The notes under the pieces are model-generated. The model was not told the origin of the DNA and did not search any database. It saw only the letters and a list, made by a program, of their open reading frames with translations. Positions 34,201 through 45,685 of a DNA stretch of 64,000 nt are shown here, piece after piece. The stretch covers positions 6,327,324 through 6,391,323 of the forward strand of contig JARUPZ010000024.1 in NCBI GenBank assembly GCA_031213475.1, read 5' to 3'. Positions within the stretch are counted from its first letter, which is position 1, and each line of letters begins with the position of its first letter. The position numbers and the translations under genes were made by a program. The stretch is from Nereocystis luetkeana (taxonomy: Eukaryota; Sar; Phaeophyceae; Laminariales; Laminariaceae).

Positions 34201-36502
34201 TGAAATTATGTGAGTTATTCGAAACATCGGAACACAGTACGCTATTCCTCGAAACGACGCAAAGTGTTCATGATATATTCAGTTACAATTCATGTGATTC
34301 GAACTTCAATCGTGAAAGTTAACGGTCATCGCTAGTATGGGCCCTTCCAGAGTCGGGGGATCCCCACGGCAACTCAATATCTGGCATTTTGTTCGATTCC
34401 GGTGTTTTGCGGTGAGGCTTTTCCCCGTTTTGTGGGTTTTGCTGACTACGGTGCGGTCGAGCAAAGGTCGTCGGATTACCACTACCAGTCACTCTGAATT
34501 TTGAAGTTCTCAGTCAGAAGAGCAGGGGTAGCTCAAGGGGAGGGGTCCTCGCGAGTGTCAAATGTGCGAGGAGCTGAAATGACTGGGGTCTTCGCTAGTC
34601 TGAAGGGTACTGATAGCGTCTTGAAAACTCCTCCAGGTAACAACAGACCTATGCACTGCAATTGTAGAACTTTTTTTTTCAGGCGCCACGCGTTGTGGCG
34701 GCTGAACAATCCCGCCAGAGAACGCGAGCCGGGTTCACCGAGGCATACGCGACGTTCGCCTATAAAACCATATCCTTTGGGCGGGATGGAACTACCAGAA
34801 GGGAAAACCGTGTATAATAGGCTGGGCTAATTGGTAGAGCTCTTTCTGCCTGAAAAGTGTTTCCCCCGCCAGAATCGGTTCTGTTGTTACCGAAGTTTAC
34901 ATACTATACAGTGATCGCGCAACCACCACTTGGGACATTGGAAAGTAGGGCCCAATCTTATCTGAGAGCGTTTTCCCCAGAACTCCTCAAGTTTGCAAAT
35001 CATAGGAAATAATCAAGATGTGAAGGCGTTCTGTCACAAGCTGTAAAATTGTTCAAAAGCAGAAACACGTAAGAATATTAGATTGCACGTATTTCGGAAG
35101 AAAATGGAAACTATTAATATAAAAGATCTCCGATAAGAATGACCCCAATCATGTTTTGGCTAGACTTTCGAACAAATGTTTTTTTTTTTAGTTTTTTCAC
35201 TGAACATACTGTACTGGTATGACACACGCTGCATCCTAGAAGAGCTAGCGGACTTCGCCCATAATACGCCAGATTCCACAATTGTTTAGATCAAATTCGA
35301 GGCTGGTATTTCGACAACGGGAAGAAGAGCGCAAATGCCGAGGAATGATCCGCTTGGGATGCTCTCGACAAGCTCGTTCCAAAGTCAATATTATATTTTT
35401 GTGTGCCCCATATGCTTTGGGGATATTCTACTTGGAAAATGGACCCGGGGGTTGTGTTATGTTACGTCGTTTGTGCTTCACGGAATGTAAGGGCTTGACG
35501 AGGAAGATACACCACTATCAGCAACCAACTGATTAGGGTGGGGATTCCTCACCGCTCGATGCTTTGAAACCAAACGTTGTTGGAGTGGTAGATGTATGGG
35601 ACAATATCATGTTAGGGGATGGGACCTTATCGTCACCGATTTGCGGCGGGACCTCGAATTTGTCCCGAGAGGCCACGCTCAGCGTCAGCCGGATCCATGA
35701 GCCCCAACCGATCAAACCTCAGCCGACGAGTCTGGGGTTTTACGCCGTGGGGGGCGTCATCAATGTGGGAGAAGCCCATTTATGCCCCGCGGGTTCTTGG
35801 CCTTGTGTATCTCCGGAAAGGTTAAATGATCCGGGGGTGATCACCCATCGTCCCCGAGTGGCGCTGGTTCCAATATCGTCAGCCAACAGTATTCACCCGA
35901 CGGGGTTGAGGTTGTGCACGTTTTGACACTGTGCGGAGCGGTGGCGACTCGGGAGCTTCCAGCATGTTTCCCATGATGGGCAAAGTTGTATTATTAGTAG
36001 GTAAATGGAAGGATTCTTAAATCGGAGATGGGACCTCATTATTCTATGGTTCTATTCAGCTATAATGTGATAGAAAAACCAGCGGTCTGTGGCATGGATT
36101 TGTCCAACCCATGATATGCCAGAGTTCGAGTTCTAGTTTGTAAGTCTTAATGGCTGTCAGAACTGCCAAGAGATCGTGCCACGGCCACAGTTCGGCGTGG
36201 GGTTTAGACCCCGTCTTCTTCTAGTCGTGCCACTCACCGTCTCTGTTCCTGGTGCCAGGCGCGACAGTAGCACTTTGGAGCACGCTACCGTGATGGCATA
36301 CGGACGGGCATAGCAACAGCTCTTCTTAATAGGATATTCTTCTTCGTGTTTTTCCACTGATTGCGAGAGCTGCACGAGACTGATTTCCACAAAGCCCGGA
36401 GGACACGGCAGCGAGCGAGCGGATGGTATTTTCCGTCTCGAGCTGATGGTAGTTGCCGTCTTGTTTTAATATTGTTGCCGGCGATATTTCGTTTTTTGTT
36501 TA
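31256..36502. other. Gene-poor stretch
   Basis: Apart from the weak exon at 33898-34099 and a + frame at 35564-35926 (120 codons), nothing supported was seen. Confidence 0.4.
33898..34099 (+). CDS. Weak candidate terminal exon
   Basis: After AAGCACAG a frame of 67 codons runs to a TAG, including VAPTYTNVKDVANAMFHP and GFGRKLDRVISVADIRMGLQ. Codon-position G+C has the coding order (second positions lowest, third highest), but length is within chance and no homologue or partner exon was seen. Confidence 0.22.
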
Positions 36503-36620
36503 GGAGGAGGAGGAGGAGGAGGAGGAGGAAGAGGAGGAGGAGGAGGAGGAGGAGGTGGAGGAGGAGGAATGAGGAGGAGGTGAAGGAGGAGGAGTAGGAA
36601 TGAGGAGGAGGAGGTGGAGA
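36503..36620 (+). repeat. GGA trinucleotide tract
   Basis: Purine tract of AGG/GGA units of about 110 bp; glutamate/arginine or leucine runs in overlapping frames are its by-product. Confidence 0.9.
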
Positions 36621-37852
36621 GTGCTGAACAGGGGACATCATAACTTCGCGTAGTGTTTCAGATGAAAAGCCGCCAACGAAGCCTCGAGATGAGGGCTGAG
36701 GCGTCCCGGTGGTCTGCACCACTGTCCTGCTCACTCGGGCAGTGCACTTATGCATACATCAGGGGTTCGGTGGGCGGTGTGTGTGTGAACGGGGGTGGCG
36801 TTCAGCGAGAAAACTTGGCGTATGCAGCATGAAACCTCTTAGCGGACCGTTTGCGTTGAGAGTACACCATTATCAAATGCCTGGATCAAGGTACGTACCG
36901 ACCAGAATTCTACCACGCAGGATTCATATAACGGTATTCGTGCAAATACGCATGCCGTGCTTTCGATGCGCTAAGTCTAATCTGCCCGTTGGTTCTGCAT
37001 TTGTTCCGAAGGCGAGTACCAGAACCACTCCTGCCGCGGTGGTGTCCTAGTTCGCAGAGTGTGGGACTGTAGTAGTGTAGACTGGATGAGGCTAGTAGGG
37101 TTGGAATCAAGGAATTAGTCGGAAATGATAGTGATCACGCATGGTGCGTTCTATACCCCTGGGGGACAGTAAATGAACGAGAACGGTACCCAAACCAGCT
37201 GTGGGGGCTGCAAACCAAATTTACGGACTTTGCACTAGTTTCGTAGTTACCGCCCGAGCTAGTCGAGGGCTAAGCACTGAATACAAAGTATGTCAGCACT
37301 GTCACATTTCGATTTCGCAAACAATTGGTAGGCCTGGGCCCTGGTAGCTCTAGCCCGTACATAGTATACTCGCTGCGTCTTACGCCGGTACATTGGACCA
37401 AAACATTGCACCTATGTCCCGGATGGTGAGGGGGTTCCGCCGGATGCACGTTTTGGATAATTTCAAAGGAAATTTGGTGGTAGATTGACTAAGGAAAAAA
37501 AAGAGTAAGAGCGAGCGAGGCGTATGATGGGCAGGAGTGTGCGGAAATACGGCACACTGCAGTACGCAGCCTAGACTCCAGCATATATATGGGACACGGG
37601 TTCAAACGCATGTTCGAAGTGTGCAATACCGAGTCGCTACAACTTGCGAAATCGCGGCCTCAGACGTAACTATCCACGTACGTATCTATTTATGGAGTTC
37701 CAAAAACATGATGTTCACGCAGATTCTCCCTTCGCGATGCCCCCAGCCTTGGGTACTTCGCCTCCCGCTATGCCTGCTTCAGCTGGTCCCAACTCCCTTC
37801 TGGATTGTAATCCGAAGCAACCTCCGGACTAGCAGCAGTGGTGGCGGAGCTG

Positions 37853-38007
37853 CTAGGTTTTAGGTGCACCGTCAGGATCCACCCAGTCCGAGCCATCAGT
37901 GGTTGAGGCGGCTTCGTCCATCGTGTGCATGGTCTCGCTCCCTGTCTCCTCTCTCCCCTCTCTAGCTGTTCTGCGTACCCTCTCGGCGCTTTTAGCCGTG
38001 GATTCCG
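37853..38007 (-). CDS. Candidate terminal exon, hydrophilic tail
   Basis: Acceptor CAGTAAACAG in phase 1 (the phase used before the anchor exons of the lectin-like genes), then 50 codons of very hydrophilic sequence: ESTAKSAERVRRTAREGREE, MDEAASTTDGSDWVDPDGAP and a TAG stop. First positions are 86% purine, a coding signature. It resembles a cytoplasmic tail. A possible upstream exon lies near 38095-38190 but its phase does not fit. Confidence 0.38.
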
Positions 38008-38199
38008 CTGTTTACTGAGGTGCTGTTACAGGACGTACGTAAATAGTCGAAGAACTGGCACCCTGGCAGCCCCCTAGGCCAGTACATACCGGACCAGGGC
38101 CCAGCCCAAATTGGAAGTCGTTGTATATGACAAACTCGAAAGCCTTACATATTCGAGTTTCGATACTGCGAGCTAAACCCGGTGGTCGGTACACAGCGT

Positions 38200-40160
38200 T
38201 CGAGTAGTATAATTATCTGTTTCATGCAGTACGTCGGCGCTTGCTTGTAGATCGTCAAGAAACCACCGTTTGCATGTCGCAGTCTTGATAGCGTACTGTG
38301 CATATTGCTACCGCGTGTATCGTTTGAAGTATCCCTTCAGCAATAGTATGGTTCACTTGTAATGATACTAATAGCATCAATCCTTTTGCAGACCCTGGAC
38401 AAAAACTATTGAATGAAAGGCGCCACCGAGGCGAGCAACGACACCAAAAACACTTTCATCGTGGATTCTTCTGCATTTAGTTGCAGGGTGTACCTGTCAC
38501 GTCGACAGGAACGCAGAAAAGGGGCCAAACTAGCTCCCGGAATAGTCAGGGCAGCGTGTAGGTTCAACACCGGGGAAATAACTAGAACCGAATGCGGAAA
38601 CACATTATGACCCGTCCGTGGGACTGAATTGGATATATCTTGTGTAAAGAGGCGACACGATATCAGGCACCGGGTCAAAAGCTCTTTTTTTTTTAATCGT
38701 CACTTTTACAGTGAATCACACTGGTGAACCCCCGACCTCATCGAGCCTTGTAGGACTCCGACTGTGGAGTCCTCCTTACCCTCCATCCAACCCCGCTGCT
38801 TCTACGGTTTCCGCGCCTAAACTCAACGCAGAAATGTTTGGTAGACGGCACGAGGGCAGTAGCGAGGTCCATCTCAAACAGGCGGGAATGGGTCGAAAGA
38901 TTTCCTTGGAGGCGGCGCAAGAACAATATTTATGAGCTTTACGGGACTGAGGATGGGGTTGAGGTTGAACTGGGTTAGAGGAGGGTAAGGGGTGTCGCAG
39001 CCGACATGGTTGAATGATGCCTTCGTTTGAGATACCAACAGGATCGACTATTACGGGGGACCATAGTTAATAGGACTAAATATTGTTAGCAAAAATGGCT
39101 TAATATATATGTTTTTATGTATACCATAGGTCCTATTAACTATGGTCCCCCGTAATACGTATGTTCTGATGTGTACGTATGGTTTGGTGCTCGAGTATAC
39201 CAGAGGGGGGGCACCTGACCACCCTGTAAACGCTGTATTGCGTAAAGTGGCCTTTGAGGGTTTTGATGGAAATATGCTTATGTTTTGAGTTTGAGCGTTG
39301 TGGCCGATAGTTTGGTGCATGTGCTTCAGGACAGGGCACCGTAAAACCCGTGCAAGCATGCAACGGTATCGTGGGAAATATTGCATTCTGCCCATTTATC
39401 TTCTGTCAACGCCGCCGGTATGACGGATGAGAAGATGGTATCACAACATGTCCTGCATTGTCCACCGATAGTAGCCCTGTGCTGCCCTCGGTGAAAGCAT
39501 AGCCTGAAACCCGTTAGACCAGTCTCTCCGAAACGCCACGGTGAGGATCAAAGAACGCTAAGCCATAGGTGTAGCACATCGCTGCCGTGCACCTGGAGAC
39601 CTAGCCGAGGGTTGGCACAGCCGCTTGCGTTGATAAAGAGCTATTGATGTTTTTTTGACAAAATTGGTTCGTACATTGCAATTCATCGTATATCGCAATT
39701 CATTCAGCCGAGCGCATCTCGATGCCTCTTGGCAATTACGCTCAATAGGGCGCGTCAGCCGTTATCGGCGGCGCTCACAACGAATAATCTACCGAAATGT
39801 TGTTGGCGGAAAAATCTCTAGGCCATGACGATTACCGTAGTCTCGGCCGACGCGACAAAAAACAAAATCATTGATTAGGCGGCTGCGGTTTAGTGCGCGT
39901 CCCTCAGAGACGAAGTGAAACTACGATGATACCTCGAGCAGGGGCGGTTCAGTGCAGGCGAAGGCAAGTTCCATCGTATTCTCCCACAGACGACACCTTC
40001 CCGTCAACTGCTGCACGACAACAGGGCTTATCCCCCGGCTATGGTTGGGCGCGCGCTGGGGCTCGTCGAAACCCGGCTGGAGGCGTTGGTCCTGGCGTAC
40101 CGTCAGCGGTCCCATCTCGTAGCGGGCCTATTTCCGTATCACCCTCGTACCTGTTTGTAT
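38200..40160. other. Intergenic with MITE-A 9
   Basis: A short + frame 38413-38610 begins KGATEASNDTKN with G/C-rich third positions at first but has no partner. Nothing else seen. Confidence 0.4.
39048..39157 (-). mobile_element. MITE-A copy 9
   Basis: Inverted, near-intact copy with TA borders in a gene-free stretch. Confidence 0.92.
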
Positions 40161-40166
40161 TTGTTT

Positions 40167-40277
40167 CTATTACGGGGGGCCATAGCTAATAGGACCTGTG
40201 GTATCCACAAAAACCTATATATTTACCCATTTTTACCAACAATATTTGGTCCTATTAACTATGGTCCCCCGTAATAG
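40167..40277 (+). mobile_element. MITE-A copy 10
   Basis: Forward, near-intact copy; about 700 bp from the AAA exon. Confidence 0.92.
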
Positions 40278-40982
40278 AATATTCAAGGAGGCAACCGGCA
40301 GGAATGCCAGCTACCGAAACGGGGCTATACTTGTGCTAAATGGTTCCGAGTGTTCGGAGATGCCGCGTAGCGGCTCCCGGCAGCGTTTCGTCCGGAATGT
40401 CACACCTCCTCCGGTCTGGTTGGGTCAAGGATGAGTTTGTGCTCTGATCAGCACAAATAACTCATCGTAGATATCTCTCGGTCATGACGAACTAAACCAA
40501 CACTAATGGACTGCGTGAAGATCTGTCGCAGTCAAATGCCCTGGTACGTCACAGTTGATGAGATGCTGTGTGGACTAACAGTTGCGAAACGGTTCGCGCA
40601 TCCGACGTTGGTTGCCCTTCCAACTCTCAAGGTAAAGTAACACGCCTCCACCAACAGTTGGATTCGAAATGAAGCCTTCCCCAACTTCTCCCGTCCTGCT
40701 TATATTTCGCGACATCACGTCTTGGGAATACAAATCTCGAAACGAAACATTCTCCCTTGCCGTACTGTGTCGCTTGGGCGCGAAGTATCGTATGCAGGCG
40801 TCTTGTTCATACGTCTAACGGTATCAGACAGCTTTTTTCTTCGTATGATACAGCCTTGGCCCATCTCACCGCTCGCAATAGTGCCTCCTATTTTGTGTTC
40901 CTTTTCATAGTGTATGTAGAATACACAACAGACAGAACAAAGGACGAAGGTATCTAATCCCTTCATGTATCGGAGGTTTTAC

Positions 40983-41104
40983 ATCATCTTGTCGATTCGC
41001 CCCGGGGGATTGAGCGTGGCTTCCCAAGCATCGAGGAAGTTGGTGGTCACTACCACAGTGCACCGCGAAGCATCCATCCACCCGTCCACTGCAGCCGGAA
41101 GGAA
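40983..41104 (-). CDS. Exon of an AAA-type ATPase (sensor-1 to PGRID region)
   Basis: The minus strand encodes FLPAAVDGWM, then CTVVVTTNFLDAW and ATLNPPGRIDKM. This matches the classical AAA block: DG, hydrophobic beta-4, TTN (sensor 1), then A-L-x-x-PGR-I-D, as in BCS1/FtsH-type proteins where RPGR carries the arginine finger (here N-P-P-G-R, so one flanking Arg is Asn). The borders fit splicing: GTTCAG acceptor (phase 0) and GAT-GTAAAA donor (phase 2) right after the IDKM. Walker A and B exons were not found nearby, so this is either one exon of a gene with long introns or a leftover fragment. Confidence 0.5.
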
Positions 41105-41255
41105 CTGAACAGTATTCGTGTGAGATGTATGGACTACCCTTTTGATGCACAGGCGGCACAGGCGCGGTTTTGTAGAGGTATAGTAGCATCGAATGCTTTT
41201 TCATGAGGATCTTCACTGGACGAGCTGTCATACCATGCATCCAACCACCGAATTT

Positions 41256-41308
41256 GGGAAGCTTGGCAAGTTGCATTTTTTTTGGGAAGCTTGGAAAGTT
41301 ACACTTGA
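41256..41308. repeat. 26-bp tandem duplication
   Basis: TTTGGGAAGCTTGG occurs twice, 27 bp apart, separated by a T-run. Confidence 0.7.
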
Positions 41309-41502
41309 CCCCAGATCCCACGGGTCAGAGAGGTATCTGACACGAGTTTTTAGTGTCGCACGTACACGTCGCCTTAATACAGGTATTATTGCAGATACAT
41401 GTTCTAGGTGAAGCCCCGTAGGTCGTAGTTTTTCTAAACTCAAACGTACAACCACTACCCATAGCTCGGCGGGAATACATGTTACACGTGTATGTGGGTA
41501 CG

Positions 41503-41506
<4 letters not shown>

Positions 41507-41536
<30 letters not shown>
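41507..41536. repeat. AT dinucleotide run
   Basis: Fifteen AT units. Confidence 0.95.
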
Positions 41537-41538
<2 letters not shown>

Positions 41539-42163
41539 GCCTGGACGACAACGAGCACTATGCTTGGTCCGGGCATGATTGTTTGTAGCCCGCGTATCAC
41601 GCACATAGCAAGCAACATGAGTGTGGTATTGCGAGCGTCTTGAAAAAGCGTTAGGCAGTCCAGAAGGGATAACTGATGCCGTCTTCGTATGCCGTGTACA
41701 CAGCTCTCGCCAAACCAGAATCGACACGTCCTCTAAACACAACACAACAAAAACCCGCAGTTGGCATACATCATGTCGAGATCAGACGTTCGGAAAGGGG
41801 GAGCTTGCTTGTGGTTTGCACGCGAAAATCGATATCGGTGTTCCTCATTTAGAGCGAGGCCCATATTGTCCGTCATGCATAAATGGTTGCGGTTCGTGGT
41901 CATCGCAGGCTAGGCGCGACGCTCTGTCCGGAGTATTTCCATCGTAGGTGTAATTTCTTCGGCGTATACCTCAGCATGAGAAGGAAAAAGAACAGCAGCA
42001 CTGTCCTTGTTGATCGTACGGAGACCTACACCCACGTGGTGAATATCCTAGCTCTGATTAGACTTCGCACGCCGTCTTTCGGTGATAGACTGTTGTGTAC
42101 AGAAACACGAACCGCCCTTGATAGTAATTACAGCTTCATTGCTGAGGACATAGCTTCACCGCG

Positions 42164-42411
42164 GAGGCGTTCTACGATAGGGGCTCACCCTGAACTTTCT
42201 GAGGCTTCTCACTCGAGGAAATCCATACCTCACCCGAAAACTGACTTCAGCAAAAGCTCAAATTGTGTCCCGATGAATAATACCATGCCCCAAGCATACA
42301 GTCACGTCACGTTTCGAAACAAGAATGGCATTCTGACGGTTTTGGGTTAAGAGTCCCGTCATTAAGAAACCATTTTAGCGGAAATGTGCTACCTGTATCG
42401 CAGAATGCGTC
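42164..42411 (-). mobile_element. MITE-C copy 3
   Basis: Inverted relative to copy 1. The complementary ends extend outward to CCGCGGA on both sides, suggesting a terminal repeat of about 22 bp. Confidence 0.78.
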
Positions 42412-42874
42412 CGCGGTTGAAACGGCAAGGCGACTACATACTTGCCACTCCGGCCTTCTATCAGGCAAACATAATAGCTTCTCCGATACACCCAGAATTT
42501 GGCGTACGCGCCGCATGGTAGGCAGAAGGGGATCGGAATAAAGGTGCACCGAGGCCCAGCAATTCCCTAGGTTCACCAAAACCCAGGTACCCCAGGAGCC
42601 AATATGGGAAACTCGGGGTTTTCCTCCTCTCGGTTGTGCTTTGGAGAGGGCTACTGAGCGTGGATACGTTCTGCAGTGTCCCGTCTCTCGGTTTCGTTTG
42701 TTTTCTGCAGGGCCAGGAAAAAGGGGGGGGGGGGCATACGCATTTATTTCTTGCTTGCCTAAGCCTTCACACTACTGACCACGCATCCATTTCGAGACGG
42801 AGGGGGGGAGGTATGCACTCGACGTTTGTCGCCCTTCTCGCGCTCGTCTGTTCGTCGTAGGGTTGAGCGGGTTT

Positions 42875-43030
42875 TCAGGTGTCCATGCCAGCAATGCCCC
42901 GTGAGAGCACGACGGGAGAGGCGGCGTCCACAGCATCCTTGAAAAATATCACGTTGTCGACCGCCAGGGTGACAGAGAGGTCTTGCGTGTCCACGTGAAA
43001 GCTCTGGGCGAGCTTGAGCTCCCTTAGGTC
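42875..43030 (-). CDS. Candidate terminal exon, unknown protein
   Basis: Acceptor GGGGTGTAG, then 51 codons in phase 0 starting DLRELKLAQSFHVDTQDLSV, continuing LAVDNVIFFKDAVDAASPVV and ending GIAGMDT with TGA. About three quarters of third codon positions are G or C, well above the local average, which argues for real coding. It looks like the soluble C-terminus of a protein whose other exons lie at higher coordinates. No family recognised. Confidence 0.42.
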   Translation of the reverse strand, partial: DLRELKLAQSFHVDTQDLSVTLAVDNVIFFKDAVDAASPVVLSRGIAGMDT

Positions 43031-43504
43031 CTACACCCCGACCACAAAAAGAATTTCAATGGCAGTGGACTGATCACGACGAACGGATCGGCATAATACA
43101 GCACCAAGCACGAATAAATGATACGTACATTGCACGGGCCACGAAATGATCAGTACCGTATTTCGTGACCCTTTTTTTCATTTGTTTTCAGCAGAGACAA
43201 GGTTGGTATGCTTTTTTATTTGTCCATTGTACACCGTTCATGTCTACGTGTATAGTGCCGTTTGCCATATATATAATTGTGATGGCAGCAGGGCGAGACG
43301 CGCGACACGCCGCTGCCCCTACCACTACCAAGGACAACCGGACCGAACGGTAGCAGCAGACGCAGCAGCAGCGGCTATAGGGGGACGAAGAGCGACCACC
43401 AACGACAATCATCGGCATCGTTTAACACTGCAAAAAAACACACCAGAAGTCGGTTGTGCGTGCTTTCATATCGCATGCCCGCACCATACCCCGGTCCGCC
43501 GCCC

Positions 43505-43840
43505 TCGTTTTTCATGTTTGCCGTATTACCCGAGGCCACCTTAGGTGTGTTACATAGTTGCACGCCCATATTGTGTAAGGCTTGCGTTTGCCAAGGTTAA
43601 CCGTGAGACACTTGGGGAATCCAGGCGATGTTGCGCTTCTTGTTGGAGCTTGTAGATGCCCCCATCAGACCCCTGTCCCCCGCCCACTTTTTCCATGTTA
43701 ACACCGTAGTACCCGACACCACCTTAGGCGTGGTACATAGTTGCACGCCCACATTGTGCAAGGCCCACATGTGCCAAGGTTCGCCGTGAGACGCTTGGGG
43801 AATCCAGGCGATTTTGCGCCGCTTGTGGGAACTTGTAGGT
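43505..43840. repeat. Tandem duplication, 183-bp offset
   Basis: Units 43505-43656 and 43685-43840 share CATAGTTGCACGCCCA, CTTGGGGAATCCAGGCGAT and more. Both are open on the minus strand (SPGFPKRLTANLG in one). Confidence 0.75.
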
Positions 43841-45509
43841 ATACCGAGTCAACTTTCCGAACCCCAGACCTGCGATGAAACCATTTATTCATGACGCGGG
43901 AAGGTTTTGATTGGCGCAGCCCTTGGATTACACCTCGCTCAAAGGCCCCGTGGTTGGGTCTGCGTCCGTGCGGCTGTCCCGTGGCGGGAATAAAGCACCC
44001 GTGTGGGTCCTCGTGCAATCGTACAAAACCCTGGTTGTCCCGTTACTTGTTTTCGTATAGCCGTGAGCTAGGCCCCTACCTCGAGCCACAACACATGTAC
44101 GTATTCATATGTTCGCCTCAGATATGTATCATGTATGTGCGCAAATCTACGGTGTTCTACATCTATCTATGCAGTAGCCGTTTTCTCTCTCGAGGAGACT
44201 CAACGTGAAACACGCAAATACAACAGATTCCGCTGTGAATAAAACGGTGAAGAGGTTGGGTAAACGTCTATGACCCCCATCTAAACTCTCGTAAAGCCTG
44301 CTGCTCTGGTTGTGACACTCCGCCCCACAAACTCCCGGGTCTCATCACGTTTACCTGACGTCAGGGCGTTCGTTTCTCCAGATCTTCGATGCCCCGTGCA
44401 AACGGTAGCGGATTGCTGCTTGCGGGCAATCCAACACCAACTGCGTCAAGCCTTGGCTGCTGTACTGTTACCTGATATTACAGAACGAGTATGGGGTGTA
44501 TGCGCTTTTACCGTGGTCTTGCCCTCCATGGCTCATACACTTATCTCTGACCTCGATGTCAAGTCAGCGGCTGCAACACGTACGTACTTGTCGTCACCTT
44601 CCGAACGCGAATGGACACGTCTTACAATACGGTTGGGCTGCAGCAACATACCCACTCCGAGCTCCTCGCATGAGGACATGGGCATCTGTGGACCAAATCC
44701 TTTCTCCGCGAAACACAGTACTCACAGCCGGATGAATAACCGCGCAAATTTTGACAATCGAGCAATACGACGAACGGTAAGGGTGGTGGCAATCTGTTTC
44801 CTGAGAGCTTCACGCATGAGAAGCTCCGTATGTCACCCGATAAAACGGTTGCGAAGACGATTGTTCGTGCAACCCGGCAAATAAATGCTGCTATGCACTA
44901 CAGAGTGTCCTATTATTCGTGATGTACTACTTTGGTAAGAGTATCATACCGCACTCGTGCTTGCTCCCTTTAGGAAGTCCATCCGCCAGAAAGCGTTGAG
45001 CCATATCCTGCAGCCCTTGCCATGGGATGAGCCGATCGTTACGCGAAAGCAAGATAAACAGGATACAACACGATGTACAGTACGTACATACGGAGAGTGA
45101 TAATATAGTAGGCATATCTCTAGGTGAGGTGTCCCTCGTCGGTAGAAACGTTTCGGCTTGTACTAGTGCCCCACCCACCGCGGTACGCCCCAAATATACT
45201 CCGTCCGCCGTGTGAGTTAGTTCCCTTCCGTAGTGCTTAGATTCGGCTTTGATACGAGTGCACTGAACGCACAAAGCTTTATAACTTGCATTTTTTTGTT
45301 TTTTACTTTTTACAATCCTAGAAGCATGACAAGCTTCTACCGTATATGTTTAACGAGCCGTTCCCGGTAGTTGTTCAGGGCACGACTTGGCGAACCCTCA
45401 GCTCCTGCGAAGACTGTGGATGGTATCAGACGTTGGATGAGTCCCCTGAGAAGCATATTTAGGGTATTCAGCGATTGGCGCGTCTCCTACAGTAGTACCA
45501 GCCCGAACT
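43841..45509. other. Region past the 3' end of gene 2
   Basis: Contains a 190-codon + frame (44312-44884) of chance-level length and no recognisable domain. No polyadenylation signal was called with confidence. Confidence 0.4.
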
Positions 45510-45685
45510 TTAGTTGACCCTTGTCTGGTCCTCCGCGGTGAACACTGCGACCCCATCGGTGTTCTCGTTCTTCTGCTTGAATTTCTTGTGCATCCACGCG
45601 CTAGCCGAAATGATCATGGTGGCGAATACGGTGCTAACGACGCCGATTATAATGGTCGTCGTCGTGGATTCAGATTCTTCGTCGT
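45510..45685 (-). CDS. Gene 2 exon 4: transmembrane helix and charged tail
   Basis: Acceptor CATGATCCGCAG, phase 1 (joined codon GAC). It encodes an acidic stalk DDEESES, a helix TIIIGVVSTVFATMIISASA, the stop-transfer sequence HKKFKQK and a tail ending AEDQTRVN with TAA. Third positions are G/C-rich. The anchor type (single helix, basic inner flank) marks a type I membrane protein. Confidence 0.78.

Noticed and set aside
44312-44884. 190-codon open frame on the + strand
   Set aside because: Chance-level length, no domain, no splice or homology support.
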